The notes below the pieces were generated by a model. That model worked only from the letters and a program-made list of their open reading frames with translations. It was not told where the DNA came from and did not search any database. Positions 43,357 to 52,069 of a DNA stretch of 64,000 nt are shown in pieces. The position numbers and the translations under genes are program-made. Positions within the stretch are counted from its first letter, which is position 1. Every line of letters starts with the position of its first letter. The stretch comes from Bdellovibrionales bacterium (GTDB lineage Bacteria; Bdellovibrionota; Bdellovibrionia; Bdellovibrionales; UBA1609). The DNA is taken from NCBI GenBank assembly GCA_027459485.1, contig DAIDIG010000003.1, positions 62,001-126,000 of the forward strand. Direction: 5' to 3'.

Positions 43357-44184
43357 CTACAAATGGCGAAGGAGCTCGATCCCGACCGAACCCGGCCATG
43401 TGAGCGCCGTAATACGCCCTTCTTTTGCGAATATTTTTATCGGCTTCAGTGCCGGGTGAGATTTGAGTAACGTCTCGGGAATCAATCCCATAACCCGCTC
43501 GCTGGACTCAAGCGACTTCGCGATCAAGAAATAGTCTCTCAATAACCAACGTTGACCGTATCTGAAAGACTGGACGATGCGTTCGAGGCCGAGCATGTCG
43601 GGGTGAAGAATTAAAGTCGATTGCCCGCGGCCCGAGCGCGAAGCGAGCACCACGCCTTCAACCGCGACGGGTCGGGAGATCAAGCCCGGAAACTTCGGCG
43701 CGTTGTGCGACAAGATAAAATCAACTTCACGCCGTTTAATCAATTCGACGAGTTCGAATGATGGCGACACTATAAACTCAGGGTGAAGCGACAACTCGAC
43801 AAGAGGGCCGATCCATCGTTCGCAAAAGTGAGCGTAGGCAATAGCTGAACTAAAGCCGATTCGTATTCGGCGCATCCCGCTAGTGGAGGTCGTCATCCCG
43901 CCGGAGAACGAGTTCTGGGCGCTGACGACGGCTGCGTGGAACCGTTCACCCAGGTCCGTCGGCTTTAAGCCGGTTTTATGCCTGACGAATAACTTCGCGC
44001 CGACATTTCTCTCTAGCCGCGCGATGGCGCGTGAAATGTTACCGGGGTCGAAATTGAGCTTGCGAGCCGCGCCGTTGATGCTTTTTTGCTCAAAAACAAC
44101 CAGAAAGTAAGTGATCTCGAGCGAGAGAATACCGAATTCATTTATTTTTCTTTTTGATTCCACGCTTTCACCGCCCGTCGACAT
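43357..44184 (-). CDS. LysR-family transcriptional regulator
   Basis: About 275 residues from ATG 44184. A longer open frame upstream to 44448 runs through the divergent gene and does not look like protein. The helix-turn-helix is at about residues 30-60 (SINGAARKLNFDPGNISRAIARLERNVGAKLF), and the rest is the substrate-binding domain. It is divergent from a COG4315 lipoprotein gene, and a perfect dyad with the LysR-type T-N11-A pattern covers its start codon. That suggests autoregulation and control of the lipoprotein gene. Its ligand is unknown. Confidence 0.85.
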   Translation of the reverse strand: MSTGGESVESKRKINEFGILSLEITYFLVVFEQKSINGAARKLNFDPGNISRAIARLERNVGAKLFVRHKTGLKPTDLGERFHAAVVSAQNSFSGGMTTSTSGMRRIRIGFSSAIAYAHFCERWIGPLVELSLHPEFIVSPSFELVELIKRREVDFILSHNAPKFPGLISRPVAVEGVVLASRSGRGQSTLILHPDMLGLERIVQSFRYGQRWLLRDYFLIAKSLESSERVMGLIPETLLKSHPALKPIKIFAKEGRITALTWPGSVGIELLRHL

Positions 44185-44199
44185 TGTATTTACGACAAT
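44183..44199. promoter_or_regulatory. LysR-type dyad operator ATTGT-N7-ACAAT
   Basis: ATTGT (44183-44187) and ACAAT (44195-44199) form a perfect inverted repeat with a seven-base spacer, and so contain the classical T-N11-A box of LysR regulators. It lies between the divergent lysR and lipoprotein genes and overlaps the lysR start codon. Confidence 0.55.
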
Positions 44200-44277
44200 A
44201 TAGAAATGTATAACAAGCAATATTCGAGATCGGGATTCAATGCCATCGTGGAAGGTAAATCCAAAGGGGGGATGCAA

Positions 44278-44733
44278 ATGAATAAGAAAGTGAGTCAAAT
44301 AGTTAAGATAAGCGCCGGTTTTCTTGTCGGTCTCGGGCCCATCGCCTGTGCCGCCAGTCCACACGGCAATGGTTTCGCGCCGACACAAACCAGTATTACA
44401 TCTGACACAAACCTTGTGTCTAAGATGAATACGACCGTGAACGGCCAACCCGCCACGGTGCTAACCGACTCGAACGGCATGTCGCTTTATACCTTCGAAC
44501 AAGATTCGCCGAATACGTCCAACTGCCGCGGCAGTTGTCTGACTGAGTGGCCACCGATGCATGCTCCCGCGGGTTCGACCGTCGCGTCACCGTTCGGCGT
44601 GATTAACGGCAATGACGGCCAAGCGCAACTGACTTTGAATGGCTTGCCTCTTTATCATTTTAGCGGCGATCGAAAGCCCGGCGACACATTCGGTGAATAT
44701 ACCGGCTGGGATATCGTCGAGGTTAGCAATTGA
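44278..44733 (+). CDS. COG4315-type secreted repeat lipoprotein
   Basis: About 151 residues from ATG 44278, chosen because GGGGGG stands seven bases upstream. The signal peptide has a lipobox-like IAC. Two copies of the Lipoprotein_15 repeat follow: LTDSNGMSLYTFEQDSPNTS with CRGSCLTEWPP, and LTLNGLPLYHFSGDRKPGDT with GWDIVE. Members are periplasmic or outer-membrane lipoproteins of unknown function, often under stress or regulator control. The divergent LysR gene and the dyad between them suggest its expression is inducible. Confidence 0.82.
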   Translation: MNKKVSQIVKISAGFLVGLGPIACAASPHGNGFAPTQTSITSDTNLVSKMNTTVNGQPATVLTDSNGMSLYTFEQDSPNTSNCRGSCLTEWPPMHAPAGSTVASPFGVINGNDGQAQLTLNGLPLYHFSGDRKPGDTFGEYTGWDIVEVSN

Positions 44734-44734
44734 T

Positions 44735-45508
44735 TCAGTTAATGGCTGCGGGTCTACGTTCGGCCCGCAGCTGATCATTGATTTCAACCCATTCGTCATT
44801 CAAGAATAACGATGCGGTCGGCCCAAAACGTCGATAACGGCGAATGACATTTTTAGCGGTCGGGTAGTCGTGATTTTTCATTAGAAAATGTACGTACTCT
44901 CGTGCGACCTCAAATTGCGGTTTCGGGCTTCGGCGATTCACCAAATACGCGAATTGAGTGCGTGCATCGGCAACATCCCCCATCGAAGCGAGTAAATTCG
45001 CATACTCGAGCCGCACCGCCGGGTCACTCCCACCGTCGTGTATGTAAAGGGCGTAATTTGAATTCGCTTGCTCTTGCTCATTGTGGTTCGACTGCACGTG
45101 TGCAAGCCGCGCCAGGTACCCAAGCGTCGGTTTCGCTCCAGTTGACGTTTCGTTCTCGCTTTTCTGATAGAGATCGGCCAGTGCTTGAATTTCGCACGCC
45201 CAATGTTTTTGGGTCTCGCAAATGCTTGCGATCGTCTGAAGATTTTCGAGGCTTGCGACGCCTACAAGTTGTTTCGCTTTCAACGGCAGAATATCAAAAG
45301 AATACGACCCCCACGCGATACAATGTGCGGCAATGAGGGTGCCTACGATGACAAGCAAAGCGAGTCGCTTCAAAAGAACAAGATCATTCGAAGTCTCATT
45401 TTCGACAGACAAATCGACTATATTGCCGCACTCGCAATACGCTTTGTGTTGGATGATTCGCTCAGTATCAATTGGGTTTTGGCACGTGGGGCAACTAGTT
45501 AAAAGCAT
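44735..45508 (-). CDS. zinc-ribbon, single-pass membrane protein with TPR-like region
   Basis: A 257-residue protein. The N-terminus has a zinc-ribbon pattern CPTC (Cys6, Cys9) and CEC (Cys25, Cys27). A transmembrane helix follows at about 47-66 (LALLVIVGTLIAAHCIAWG), and the remainder is a helical TPR-like region facing the periplasm (LARLAHVQSNHNEQEQANSN, RLEYANLLASMGDVADARTQF). The layout suggests a cytosolic sensor or adaptor linked to a periplasmic scaffold. No family name is offered. It converges with the lipoprotein gene, one base apart. Confidence 0.6.
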   Translation of the reverse strand: MLLTSCPTCQNPIDTERIIQHKAYCECGNIVDLSVENETSNDLVLLKRLALLVIVGTLIAAHCIAWGSYSFDILPLKAKQLVGVASLENLQTIASICETQKHWACEIQALADLYQKSENETSTGAKPTLGYLARLAHVQSNHNEQEQANSNYALYIHDGGSDPAVRLEYANLLASMGDVADARTQFAYLVNRRSPKPQFEVAREYVHFLMKNHDYPTAKNVIRRYRRFGPTASLFLNDEWVEINDQLRAERRPAAIN

Positions 45509-45660
45509 TAAACCCTCCGAGCTAATAAGGCTGCAATTTTCGTACGAGGCCGGCGCCGTTTAAATTCGAGGGGGTGAACGGGAAGTTCATAAATCATATC
45601 CACATTTTGGTCAGTGTTAATTTGCTAACAATTTCTTTATGAATTCAGTACTGTTTCAAA

Positions 45661-46809
45661 ATGACACAGTCGCAAGTTGAGTCACAAAAAGATAACACGA
45701 GCATTTCGCCCGTACTGTTCGGTTTGGAGTCTCTCGGCGCGCGAGGGCTCGGTACGATCGAGCTCAATCGCCCTTCGGTTTTGAACGCGCTTAATACTCA
45801 AGCTTACGAATTGTTGGAAGCTCGCCTGCGCGATTGGCTAATTGACGATCAGGTCGCCGCCGTTTTGTTATCCGCAACGAAAGGGGCGAAGGCATTTTGT
45901 GCCGGCGGCGACGTCAAAGGTCTTATGTTAAAGACAAAGCAGTCCGGCCTCGAGATCGCGAAAGAATTCTTCACTCGCGAATACTTCGTCGACGGATTCA
46001 TGCACCATTATAAAAAGCCCGTGGTTGCGCTTTGTGACGGCATCACGATGGGCGGAGGTCTTGGTCTCGCTGCTGGCGCGTTTTACCGGATTGCAACGGA
46101 ACGCACACTTGCGGCTATGCCCGAGCTTTCAATCGGCCTATTTCCAGATGTTGGGGCCACCCGCTTTCTACAAAACGTGCAAGCACCATATGGGCTTTTC
46201 ATGGGCCTGACGGGCGCGCGCCTGAACGGTGCCGACGCCGTCCGCATCGGTCTCATGGACGGCTTTTTACCGAGTGAAAAGATACGCCACCTGCGCGCCG
46301 ATCTCTTGCGAGTCACAGCCGGGCCCGATGTTGAGTCAATCCGCACGTCGCTTAAATCGGCAATCGATCGGCACTGCACGAAGCCGAGCTACGCTATGAC
46401 CGATGGCGACAGACGAATTATAGAGAATGCGTTTTCGCGTGAATCGCTACTTGAAATCGACGCCGCATTTATGAACGCCCGAGGGCTTTCACCTTGGCTC
46501 GAAGAAACGCGCGCCCGCTATGCTGTCGGTTCGCCGCTTTCGCGTTCGGTTTTCTTCGCGGCTTGGCACAAACACAAGGGGCTTTCGATTGTCGAAACGC
46601 TCAAACGCGAGTGGGAGATGGCGATTCATTTTTCAAAAAATCGCGAATTCGCCGAAGGCGTGCGCGCCGTCTTGATCGATAAAGATCACGCTCCCAGATG
46701 GTCGTATTCAAGATTAACCGAGGTACCGACCGAAGCGGTCGAAGCGTGTTTTCATTCGGGCGAGTCGAAGAATCTACTTGCCGAAAAGTTCAGCGAGTTT
46801 GGCTGGTAG
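45661..46809 (+). CDS. enoyl-CoA hydratase/isomerase family, HIBYL-CoA hydrolase-like
   Basis: A 382-residue crotonase-fold enzyme. The oxyanion elements are AFCAGGDVKGL near residue 80 and DGITMGGGLGLAAGAFYRIA near 125, followed by MPELSIGLFPDVGATRFL. The C-terminal domain with FAEGVRAVLIDKDHAPRWSYSRL is characteristic of 3-hydroxyisobutyryl-CoA hydrolase, which acts in valine breakdown. No other branched-chain genes are nearby. Its 3' end overlaps the convergent hisS gene by 36 bases. Confidence 0.85.
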   Translation: MTQSQVESQKDNTSISPVLFGLESLGARGLGTIELNRPSVLNALNTQAYELLEARLRDWLIDDQVAAVLLSATKGAKAFCAGGDVKGLMLKTKQSGLEIAKEFFTREYFVDGFMHHYKKPVVALCDGITMGGGLGLAAGAFYRIATERTLAAMPELSIGLFPDVGATRFLQNVQAPYGLFMGLTGARLNGADAVRIGLMDGFLPSEKIRHLRADLLRVTAGPDVESIRTSLKSAIDRHCTKPSYAMTDGDRRIIENAFSRESLLEIDAAFMNARGLSPWLEETRARYAVGSPLSRSVFFAAWHKHKGLSIVETLKREWEMAIHFSKNREFAEGVRAVLIDKDHAPRWSYSRLTEVPTEAVEACFHSGESKNLLAEKFSEFGW

Positions 46810-48033
46810 TTCACTTTGCGCCACCTGTGATTGCTCGCCCGTGTCGAGTTGTTTCAATGTGACGACGCGATTCGCGAGCTCCTGGTCGCCGATAATAACG
46901 GCGGCTTTGGCCGAGCGGGCGACCGCTTTTTTCATACGATTGCTCATGTTGCCGGAGTAGCTGAGTTCAATATGAAACCCGCGCCCGCGAAGATCATGCG
47001 CGAGCCGCACGCATTCGCGCTCGGCTTTTTCACCGACGGGGATCAACGCCACCGGCCGAACGGCGAGCGGATCTTCGAGCATGAGTAAACTCAACCGTTC
47101 GACTCCGGCCGCCCAACCGACAGCAGCGGTTCGTGAACCGCCCATCATTTCGCAAAGCCCGTCGTACCGCCCGCCCGAGAGAATCGCGTCTTGCGAACCG
47201 AGTGCATTGGTGCGGTATTCAAAGACAAGATGCGAATAGTAGTCGAGCCCGCGCACCAATCGCTCATTGACTGAATAGGTGATGCCGAGGTCGCCAAGAG
47301 ATTTCTGAATGCGATCGAATTGAGTACGCGAGAGTTCGTTCAAATCGTCGAGCAGGCGAGGCGCTCCCTCATTGATCGCGATGTCCTTGGCATCTTTCGA
47401 GTCGAGGATGCGAAGTGGGTTCACCGCCAAACGCCGGCGGCTGTCGTCGCTCAAGCTCGACTCGTGCTTTTTGTAGTACTCCACCAGTCGGGCACGGTAG
47501 ACGTCACGCGATTCTTTGTCGCCGATCGAGTTGATTTCAAGACGCGAGCTAGTTGATACGCCCAAAGCCTCGAGAAGATTTTGCGCGAGAGAAATGAGCT
47601 CAACGTCGGCATCTCCGCCTTCGGGGCCGAGAAGTTCGGCGCCGATTTGATAAAACTGCCGATAGCGGCCTTTTTGCGGCCGTTCGTAGCGAAACATCGG
47701 GCCTTCGTAAAACCATTTTATAGGGAGTTGTCGCTGCAACCCGTGCTCGATATATGCGCGCATCGCTCCGGCCGTGCCCTCGGGGCGAAGGCTCAGCATA
47801 TCGCCGCCTTTATCGGTGAACGTGTACATTTCTTTCGTTACGATATCCGAGGCGTCGCCCAGGGTGCGCGAAAAAACCGCCGACGTTTCAAATATCGGGG
47901 TTTTAAGTTCTTCAAATCCGTAGCGCGCGGCCAATGCCCGGGCAGTCTCGACGACGTAGCGATATCGTTTAACCGTAGAGCCGATCAGGTCGTGCGTCCC
48001 GCGCACGGATTGTAGATTCTGTGACATACTCAA
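46774..48033 (-). CDS. hisS: histidyl-tRNA synthetase
   Basis: A 419-residue class II synthetase that charges tRNA-His. It has motif 1 with the TPIFETSAVFSRTLGD segment, motif 2 YEGPMFRYERPQKGRYRQFYQ, the HisA-type block LVRGLDYYSHLVFEY, and motif 3 in the SGGRYDGL to AAGVERL region. The C-terminal anticodon-binding domain is present. The start codon is 25 bases from the divergent kynB-like start. The extreme 3' end is shared with the HIBCH-like gene on the other strand. Confidence 0.95.
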   Translation of the reverse strand: MSMSQNLQSVRGTHDLIGSTVKRYRYVVETARALAARYGFEELKTPIFETSAVFSRTLGDASDIVTKEMYTFTDKGGDMLSLRPEGTAGAMRAYIEHGLQRQLPIKWFYEGPMFRYERPQKGRYRQFYQIGAELLGPEGGDADVELISLAQNLLEALGVSTSSRLEINSIGDKESRDVYRARLVEYYKKHESSLSDDSRRRLAVNPLRILDSKDAKDIAINEGAPRLLDDLNELSRTQFDRIQKSLGDLGITYSVNERLVRGLDYYSHLVFEYRTNALGSQDAILSGGRYDGLCEMMGGSRTAAVGWAAGVERLSLLMLEDPLAVRPVALIPVGEKAERECVRLAHDLRGRGFHIELSYSGNMSNRMKKAVARSAKAAVIIGDQELANRVVTLKQLDTGEQSQVAQSELPAKLAELFGK

Positions 48034-48058
48034 TCGATCATAGTAGAGTCACCGCTGA

Positions 48059-48757
48059 ATGGCAAAGGTCTCTGGCCCCGACATCATCGATATTTCACCC
48101 GTTATTTCGGAGCGTACAGCCGTCTTTACCGGCGACACGAGTTTTTCGCGCCGGGTGGTGATGGATTTAATACGCGGCGATAACATCACATTATCGGACA
48201 TTACCACGACTGTTCATATTGGTGCTCACGTCGATGCGCCGAACCACTACACACGAGACGGAGTGGGCATCGGCGACCGATCGCTCGATTTCTATTTCGG
48301 CCCTTGCCAGGTCATCCGGGTGTCGTTTGAAACACGCGTCGCTCAAGCTCGGTCGAATGAAGATTTGCGCATTCGTCTGAGCGATTTTGCGGACGTTAAA
48401 ATCGAGGCCCCACGTATCCTGTTCGCGACCGAAACATTTGCCGATCCGAACAAGTGGCGCGACGATTTCGCCTCACTGTCTCCTGAAGTGATTGAAATGT
48501 TGCACGCTCGGGGAGTGCGCCTCGTCGGTATCGACACCCCCTCGATCGACCCATCCGATTCAAAAGCTCTCGAATCTCACCAAACAATTGCCAAGTATGA
48601 TATGGCGATTCTTGAAGGCATTGTACTGGCCGGAGTGGCGCCCGGGCTCTATACTTTGATCGCCCTCCCACTGCGTTTGCAAGACGTCGATGCGTCACCG
48701 GTTCGGGCTGTGCTGATTCGCGAATCCTTTGTCGAAAGAACAAAGGGAGAAATGTGA
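48059..48757 (+). CDS. kynB: cyclase-family arylformamidase (kynurenine formamidase)
   Basis: A 232-residue metal-dependent hydrolase of the KynB/cyclase family, which converts N-formylkynurenine to kynurenine. The motif HIGAHVDAPNHY (metal ligands His, His, Asp) and the C-terminal GIDTPSIDP plus ILEGIVLAGVAPGLYTLIALPL are characteristic. Tryptophan 2,3-dioxygenase is encoded convergently 80 bases away, which supports a role in tryptophan degradation over other cyclases. It is divergent from hisS over 25 bases. Confidence 0.85.
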   Translation: MAKVSGPDIIDISPVISERTAVFTGDTSFSRRVVMDLIRGDNITLSDITTTVHIGAHVDAPNHYTRDGVGIGDRSLDFYFGPCQVIRVSFETRVAQARSNEDLRIRLSDFADVKIEAPRILFATETFADPNKWRDDFASLSPEVIEMLHARGVRLVGIDTPSIDPSDSKALESHQTIAKYDMAILEGIVLAGVAPGLYTLIALPLRLQDVDASPVRAVLIRESFVERTKGEM

Positions 48758-48775
48758 GTACGCCAATTCTCGTCA

Positions 48776-48791
48776 GACCGCGTTTGCGGTC
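48776..48791. terminator. hairpin between kynB and kynA
   Basis: GACCGC (48776-48781) and GCGGTC (48786-48791) form a perfect six-base stem with a GTTT loop, just after the kynB stop and before the convergent kynA stop. No strong T-run follows, so termination is possible but weakly supported. Confidence 0.3.
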
Positions 48792-48837
48792 GTGCCCCGG
48801 CCTCTTATCTTTCCATTTCTAATGGCGGTTTTAAACG

Positions 48838-49914
48838 TCACCGGCCCGACTTAAACGCGAAGTCAAGTTGGCGGGCGAATTCATCCGGCAATTTCGGCAA
48901 ACGCGAGCGCGGTATGAAAAACGTCGTGAGCTTATAAAAATCTTCGAAAATTTTGTGCTTATCCGTCGTTTCGCGCAGGTATTTTTCGCCGACCGAACCG
49001 CCCGAACCCATGCGCATTCCGAGCATACGCTTTACCATAAGGGCATGGCGATAGCGCCATTGCGCCAAATGAGAATCGAGATTCAAGACTTCGGTAATCA
49101 ACCGAAATGGTAAGTGAAAGATGGGTTGGTCGCGATAAAGTTGAATGAGAAACGCCGCGTGGATGGCTCGGTAACTGAGGCGCCACTCCCCGCGAGCGCG
49201 CTGTTCGTCGTATGCGCGTTCGTTAAACAGATCGACGAACATTTGCCGTTGGCCGTGAACCACGCCAACGAGGCGCGATTTTTCGTCTCCGCTCAAGGTC
49301 GAGTTGTCGCGAATGAACTTCTCGTCGTGTTGAAACATGACTTCGACCGCTTTTTTGTATTCGTCCCAAAACGCGAATTCTTTTGCCGCTAAAAATGGAG
49401 TGCGGGCGAGCCAGGCGTCGAGACGGTCGAATAAAGTCGCGGCACTTTCCGAAGCTTTCACCTCGTCCGCCTTTTTAGGAGATAGATCGGACGTGTAGGG
49501 CTTTTCGTGGTACACCAGGCGATCGCCTGGACGTAAACCCAGCTTATTTTCTAACAATCGAAACTGGTAACTCTGAAAACCCGATGCCTGAAAAATCAAA
49601 TCGCGAAATTCTAAAAAGTCCATCGGGGTCATCGTCTCGAGAATGTCGAACTGCCCGGCTATCACATGAAATATTTTATTCACGCGCTCGAGACGTGCCA
49701 CGACGACATCCATTTCACGCTCTTCGACTTGCTCGCTAGATAGGCTCGCAAGAATTGAATCAAGCTCAATCAGAATCTGCTTAAACCAAATCTCGTAAGT
49801 ATGGTGAACCGTTATAAAAAGCCATTCATCATGGGCCGGGCGCTTGTTTTGTAAACTCAGCGGCCTTTGCGCCGTGAGCAATTGATCTAGACACAAGTAT
49901 GTTTCGTAATTCAT
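48838..49914 (-). CDS. kynA: tryptophan 2,3-dioxygenase
   Basis: A 358-residue haem enzyme that opens the indole ring of tryptophan to N-formylkynurenine. The active-site segment is VHHTYEIWFKQIL near residue 37, and TPMDFLEFRD follows. The C-terminal WRYRHALMVKRMLGMRMGSGGSVGEKYLRE carries the axial haem histidine and the substrate-binding loop. It is the third gene of a unit that includes an arginase-family gene and a PLP lyase, with an ATGA overlap to the lyase. The length is a little above typical bacterial enzymes. Confidence 0.93.
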   Translation of the reverse strand: MNYETYLCLDQLLTAQRPLSLQNKRPAHDEWLFITVHHTYEIWFKQILIELDSILASLSSEQVEEREMDVVVARLERVNKIFHVIAGQFDILETMTPMDFLEFRDLIFQASGFQSYQFRLLENKLGLRPGDRLVYHEKPYTSDLSPKKADEVKASESAATLFDRLDAWLARTPFLAAKEFAFWDEYKKAVEVMFQHDEKFIRDNSTLSGDEKSRLVGVVHGQRQMFVDLFNERAYDEQRARGEWRLSYRAIHAAFLIQLYRDQPIFHLPFRLITEVLNLDSHLAQWRYRHALMVKRMLGMRMGSGGSVGEKYLRETTDKHKIFEDFYKLTTFFIPRSRLPKLPDEFARQLDFAFKSGR

Positions 49915-50990
49915 GTCATTGCCTCACCGGCCGCTCGGCCACGAATTTTTTGAATGCACTCGATAAAATCGTCAATATCCGCCTTTTTTACGTCAAACGA
50001 GACCATCAACCGAACTTCGAAGGTCGGTTGACCGTTGTGCAGGTACCCAGGGCTTTCATCCCACACGTAGAAAAACACGTGGTCTCGTAACGGTTTGACC
50101 CAATCTTTCGGGAGTCGCGCAAACACGCTGTTCGCCTGCACCGCTTGAGTCACCGCCATCTCAGGGATGTCGCGCAAGCGCGTTTCAAGATAAGCCGCTA
50201 CGTCGTGAGTTTCGCGCGCGATCGTTCGCCAAAGATCATCTTTGAAAAAAGTCAAAAACTGAGCCGCGAGAAACCGCATTTTCGAGGGGAGTTGCATGTA
50301 TTGCTTGCGCAAGTACTTTAACTTTCGCGCAGCCGCCTCGTTGAAAACGAGAACCGCCTCGCCGTACAAAAGTCCGTTCTTCGTACCGCCGAATGAAACG
50401 GCGTCCACTGCCAAATCCGCCGTTAGTTCGCGCAGCGTACAATTTAAGTAAGCAGCCGCTTGCACGAGTCGAGCGCCATCAAGATGAAGCAGCAAGTTGC
50501 GTTTTCGGGTAAATTCTCGAAGCTCTCGCAGTTCGGCCAGCGAGTAGCAGGTGCCGTACTCGGTACATTGAGTGACCGATACGATTCGAGGTTGGGCGTA
50601 GTGTTGATCGCCGCCCCGAATGAGAAACGGCTCGATCTGTTCCGGCGTGATTTTGCCGTCGGTTGTCGGCACTGTGAGCACTTTACAGCCGATCGCATTT
50701 TCCGGAGCTCCACATTCGTCGAGGTGAAGATGCGCCGTCTCGGCACATAGAACCGCTTCATAACTTTCGATCAACGACCGTAGACACAAGACGTTAGCCG
50801 CCGTCCCGTTGAAAACGAAAAACGCCTCAACGCCAGAGCCGAATTGAGTTTTGAACTCGCGCATCGCCTGTTCGGTGACTTCATCCGTACCGTACGACGG
50901 AGCATGACCGACATTCGCCTCAGCCAAAGCTTGCCAAATGAGCGGATGAACACCTGAATGATTGTCGCTGCCAAGCGAGAAGCGGCTCAT
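49911..50990 (-). CDS. threonine-aldolase/beta-eliminating-lyase family PLP enzyme
   Basis: A 359-residue PLP enzyme of fold type I, close to low-specificity threonine aldolase. Signatures are the N-terminal SDNHSGVHP, LLHLDGARLVQAAAYL and DAVSFGGTKNGLLYG with the PLP lysine. Threonine aldolase cleaves threonine to glycine and acetaldehyde. Here it is coupled by ATGA to kynA and sits beside kynB, while kynureninase is missing. A role linked to tryptophan or kynurenine metabolism is therefore possible, but it is inferred only from position. Confidence 0.82.
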   Translation of the reverse strand: MSRFSLGSDNHSGVHPLIWQALAEANVGHAPSYGTDEVTEQAMREFKTQFGSGVEAFFVFNGTAANVLCLRSLIESYEAVLCAETAHLHLDECGAPENAIGCKVLTVPTTDGKITPEQIEPFLIRGGDQHYAQPRIVSVTQCTEYGTCYSLAELRELREFTRKRNLLLHLDGARLVQAAAYLNCTLRELTADLAVDAVSFGGTKNGLLYGEAVLVFNEAAARKLKYLRKQYMQLPSKMRFLAAQFLTFFKDDLWRTIARETHDVAAYLETRLRDIPEMAVTQAVQANSVFARLPKDWVKPLRDHVFFYVWDESPGYLHNGQPTFEVRLMVSFDVKKADIDDFIECIQKIRGRAAGEAMT

Positions 50991-50992
50991 TT

Positions 50993-51973
50993 TTAGAGCT
51001 CCTTGTTCATAGCACGGTTAGAAGCGTTGCTCACGAGAGCGTGGACCAGAATCGCGGCGAGTTGCGAAGTCTTATTCGAAAAGTCGAGCGGTGGAGAAAC
51101 TTCATAGACTCCAAAAACGCGAACATCGAGTCGCTTTAGCATTTCGTGCAACACGGGCAAAAATTCATTCGGGTCAAGACCTGTCGAATAAGAGGCGCTC
51201 GCGCCCGGCGCGAAGGCCGAAGAAAAAACGTCGATATCCACGCTTATATATGTGGGGCGTCTAGTTCGCATAAACGGCTTCAACCGCTTGAGTAGTTGAC
51301 CGCGCGTTTGCCGCAAATCGATAAGACTCACATTTTTATGTCGCTTGGCCCAGACCCTATGGGCGACGCTGTTGCAATGGGGTTGAAGACCGACCTCGAC
51401 AAGATCAAAATTCTCGTGAGCATTCAAAAGTTGGTAAAACGCCGAGCCGCTATTCGGGCCATCGGTATCGGGGCGCACATCCAGATGAGCGTCAAAATTA
51501 ATGATCAAAGGCCGTGCGGATTTTTTCGAGCGGCTGCCCACTATCGACTGCAAGAACCCATGACCGTCTGCGAATGCGTAGTCATGCCCGCCACCGAGCG
51601 CGATGGCAAGGTGACCGGCCGTCAGCAGGCCTTGCACCCCGGTCGCGCCATGCGCTTGCCGTTCACGCAGGTCGCCGTCCATTCGCATATTGCCAAGATC
51701 GTACAACCGCCGACGCGATCGGGCCGCTCCCGTTTCGGTTGGGGTCATCTTATACAGGGCGGTTCGAATCGCATCGGGCGCTTCAGACGCTCCCGCACGG
51801 CCGAAATTGGCGCGGATGCCCTCGTCATCGGGGTAGCCGTACAGCACAAAACCCGGCTCGAGATCGGGGAGTACACCTTCAGCCACAACTTGAACAATTT
51901 CGCCCAAACGGGCATCGCGCGGGCGCGGCGACTTGTAAAACAACTCCGGTTTTGGTGCTAGAAACGAACTCAT
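50993..51973 (-). CDS. arginase/agmatinase/formiminoglutamase-family metalloenzyme
   Basis: About 326 residues from ATG 51973; the longer 52042 form has an unconvincing N-terminus. The two-metal site is complete: GGGHDYAFADG, FDAHLDVRP and SVDIDVF. The family hydrolyses guanidino- or formimino-compounds to urea or formamide. The NFDAHLDVRP and SGSAFYQLL pattern is closest to formimidoylglutamase-like members. It leads the unit with the PLP enzyme and kynA, three bases apart. The substrate is uncertain. Confidence 0.82.
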   Translation of the reverse strand: MSSFLAPKPELFYKSPRPRDARLGEIVQVVAEGVLPDLEPGFVLYGYPDDEGIRANFGRAGASEAPDAIRTALYKMTPTETGAARSRRRLYDLGNMRMDGDLRERQAHGATGVQGLLTAGHLAIALGGGHDYAFADGHGFLQSIVGSRSKKSARPLIINFDAHLDVRPDTDGPNSGSAFYQLLNAHENFDLVEVGLQPHCNSVAHRVWAKRHKNVSLIDLRQTRGQLLKRLKPFMRTRRPTYISVDIDVFSSAFAPGASASYSTGLDPNEFLPVLHEMLKRLDVRVFGVYEVSPPLDFSNKTSQLAAILVHALVSNASNRAMNKEL

Positions 51974-52069
51974 ATATGCCTTGCCTATCTGAACCTTGCC
52001 TATCGTCGCAAGACTGATAACATAGAAGCAGTTCGTTCTCACTCAGAATTTAGTTTGTGAAGGAGCGCC

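Noticed and set aside
44185-44448. N-terminal extension of the LysR regulator
   Set aside because: It runs antisense through the divergent lipoprotein gene and would put 88 residues before the helix-turn-helix, which is normally at the very start.
51760-51780. GGTTCGAATC resembling a tRNA T-loop
   Set aside because: It is inside the arginase-family gene and no acceptor, anticodon or D stems can be built around it.
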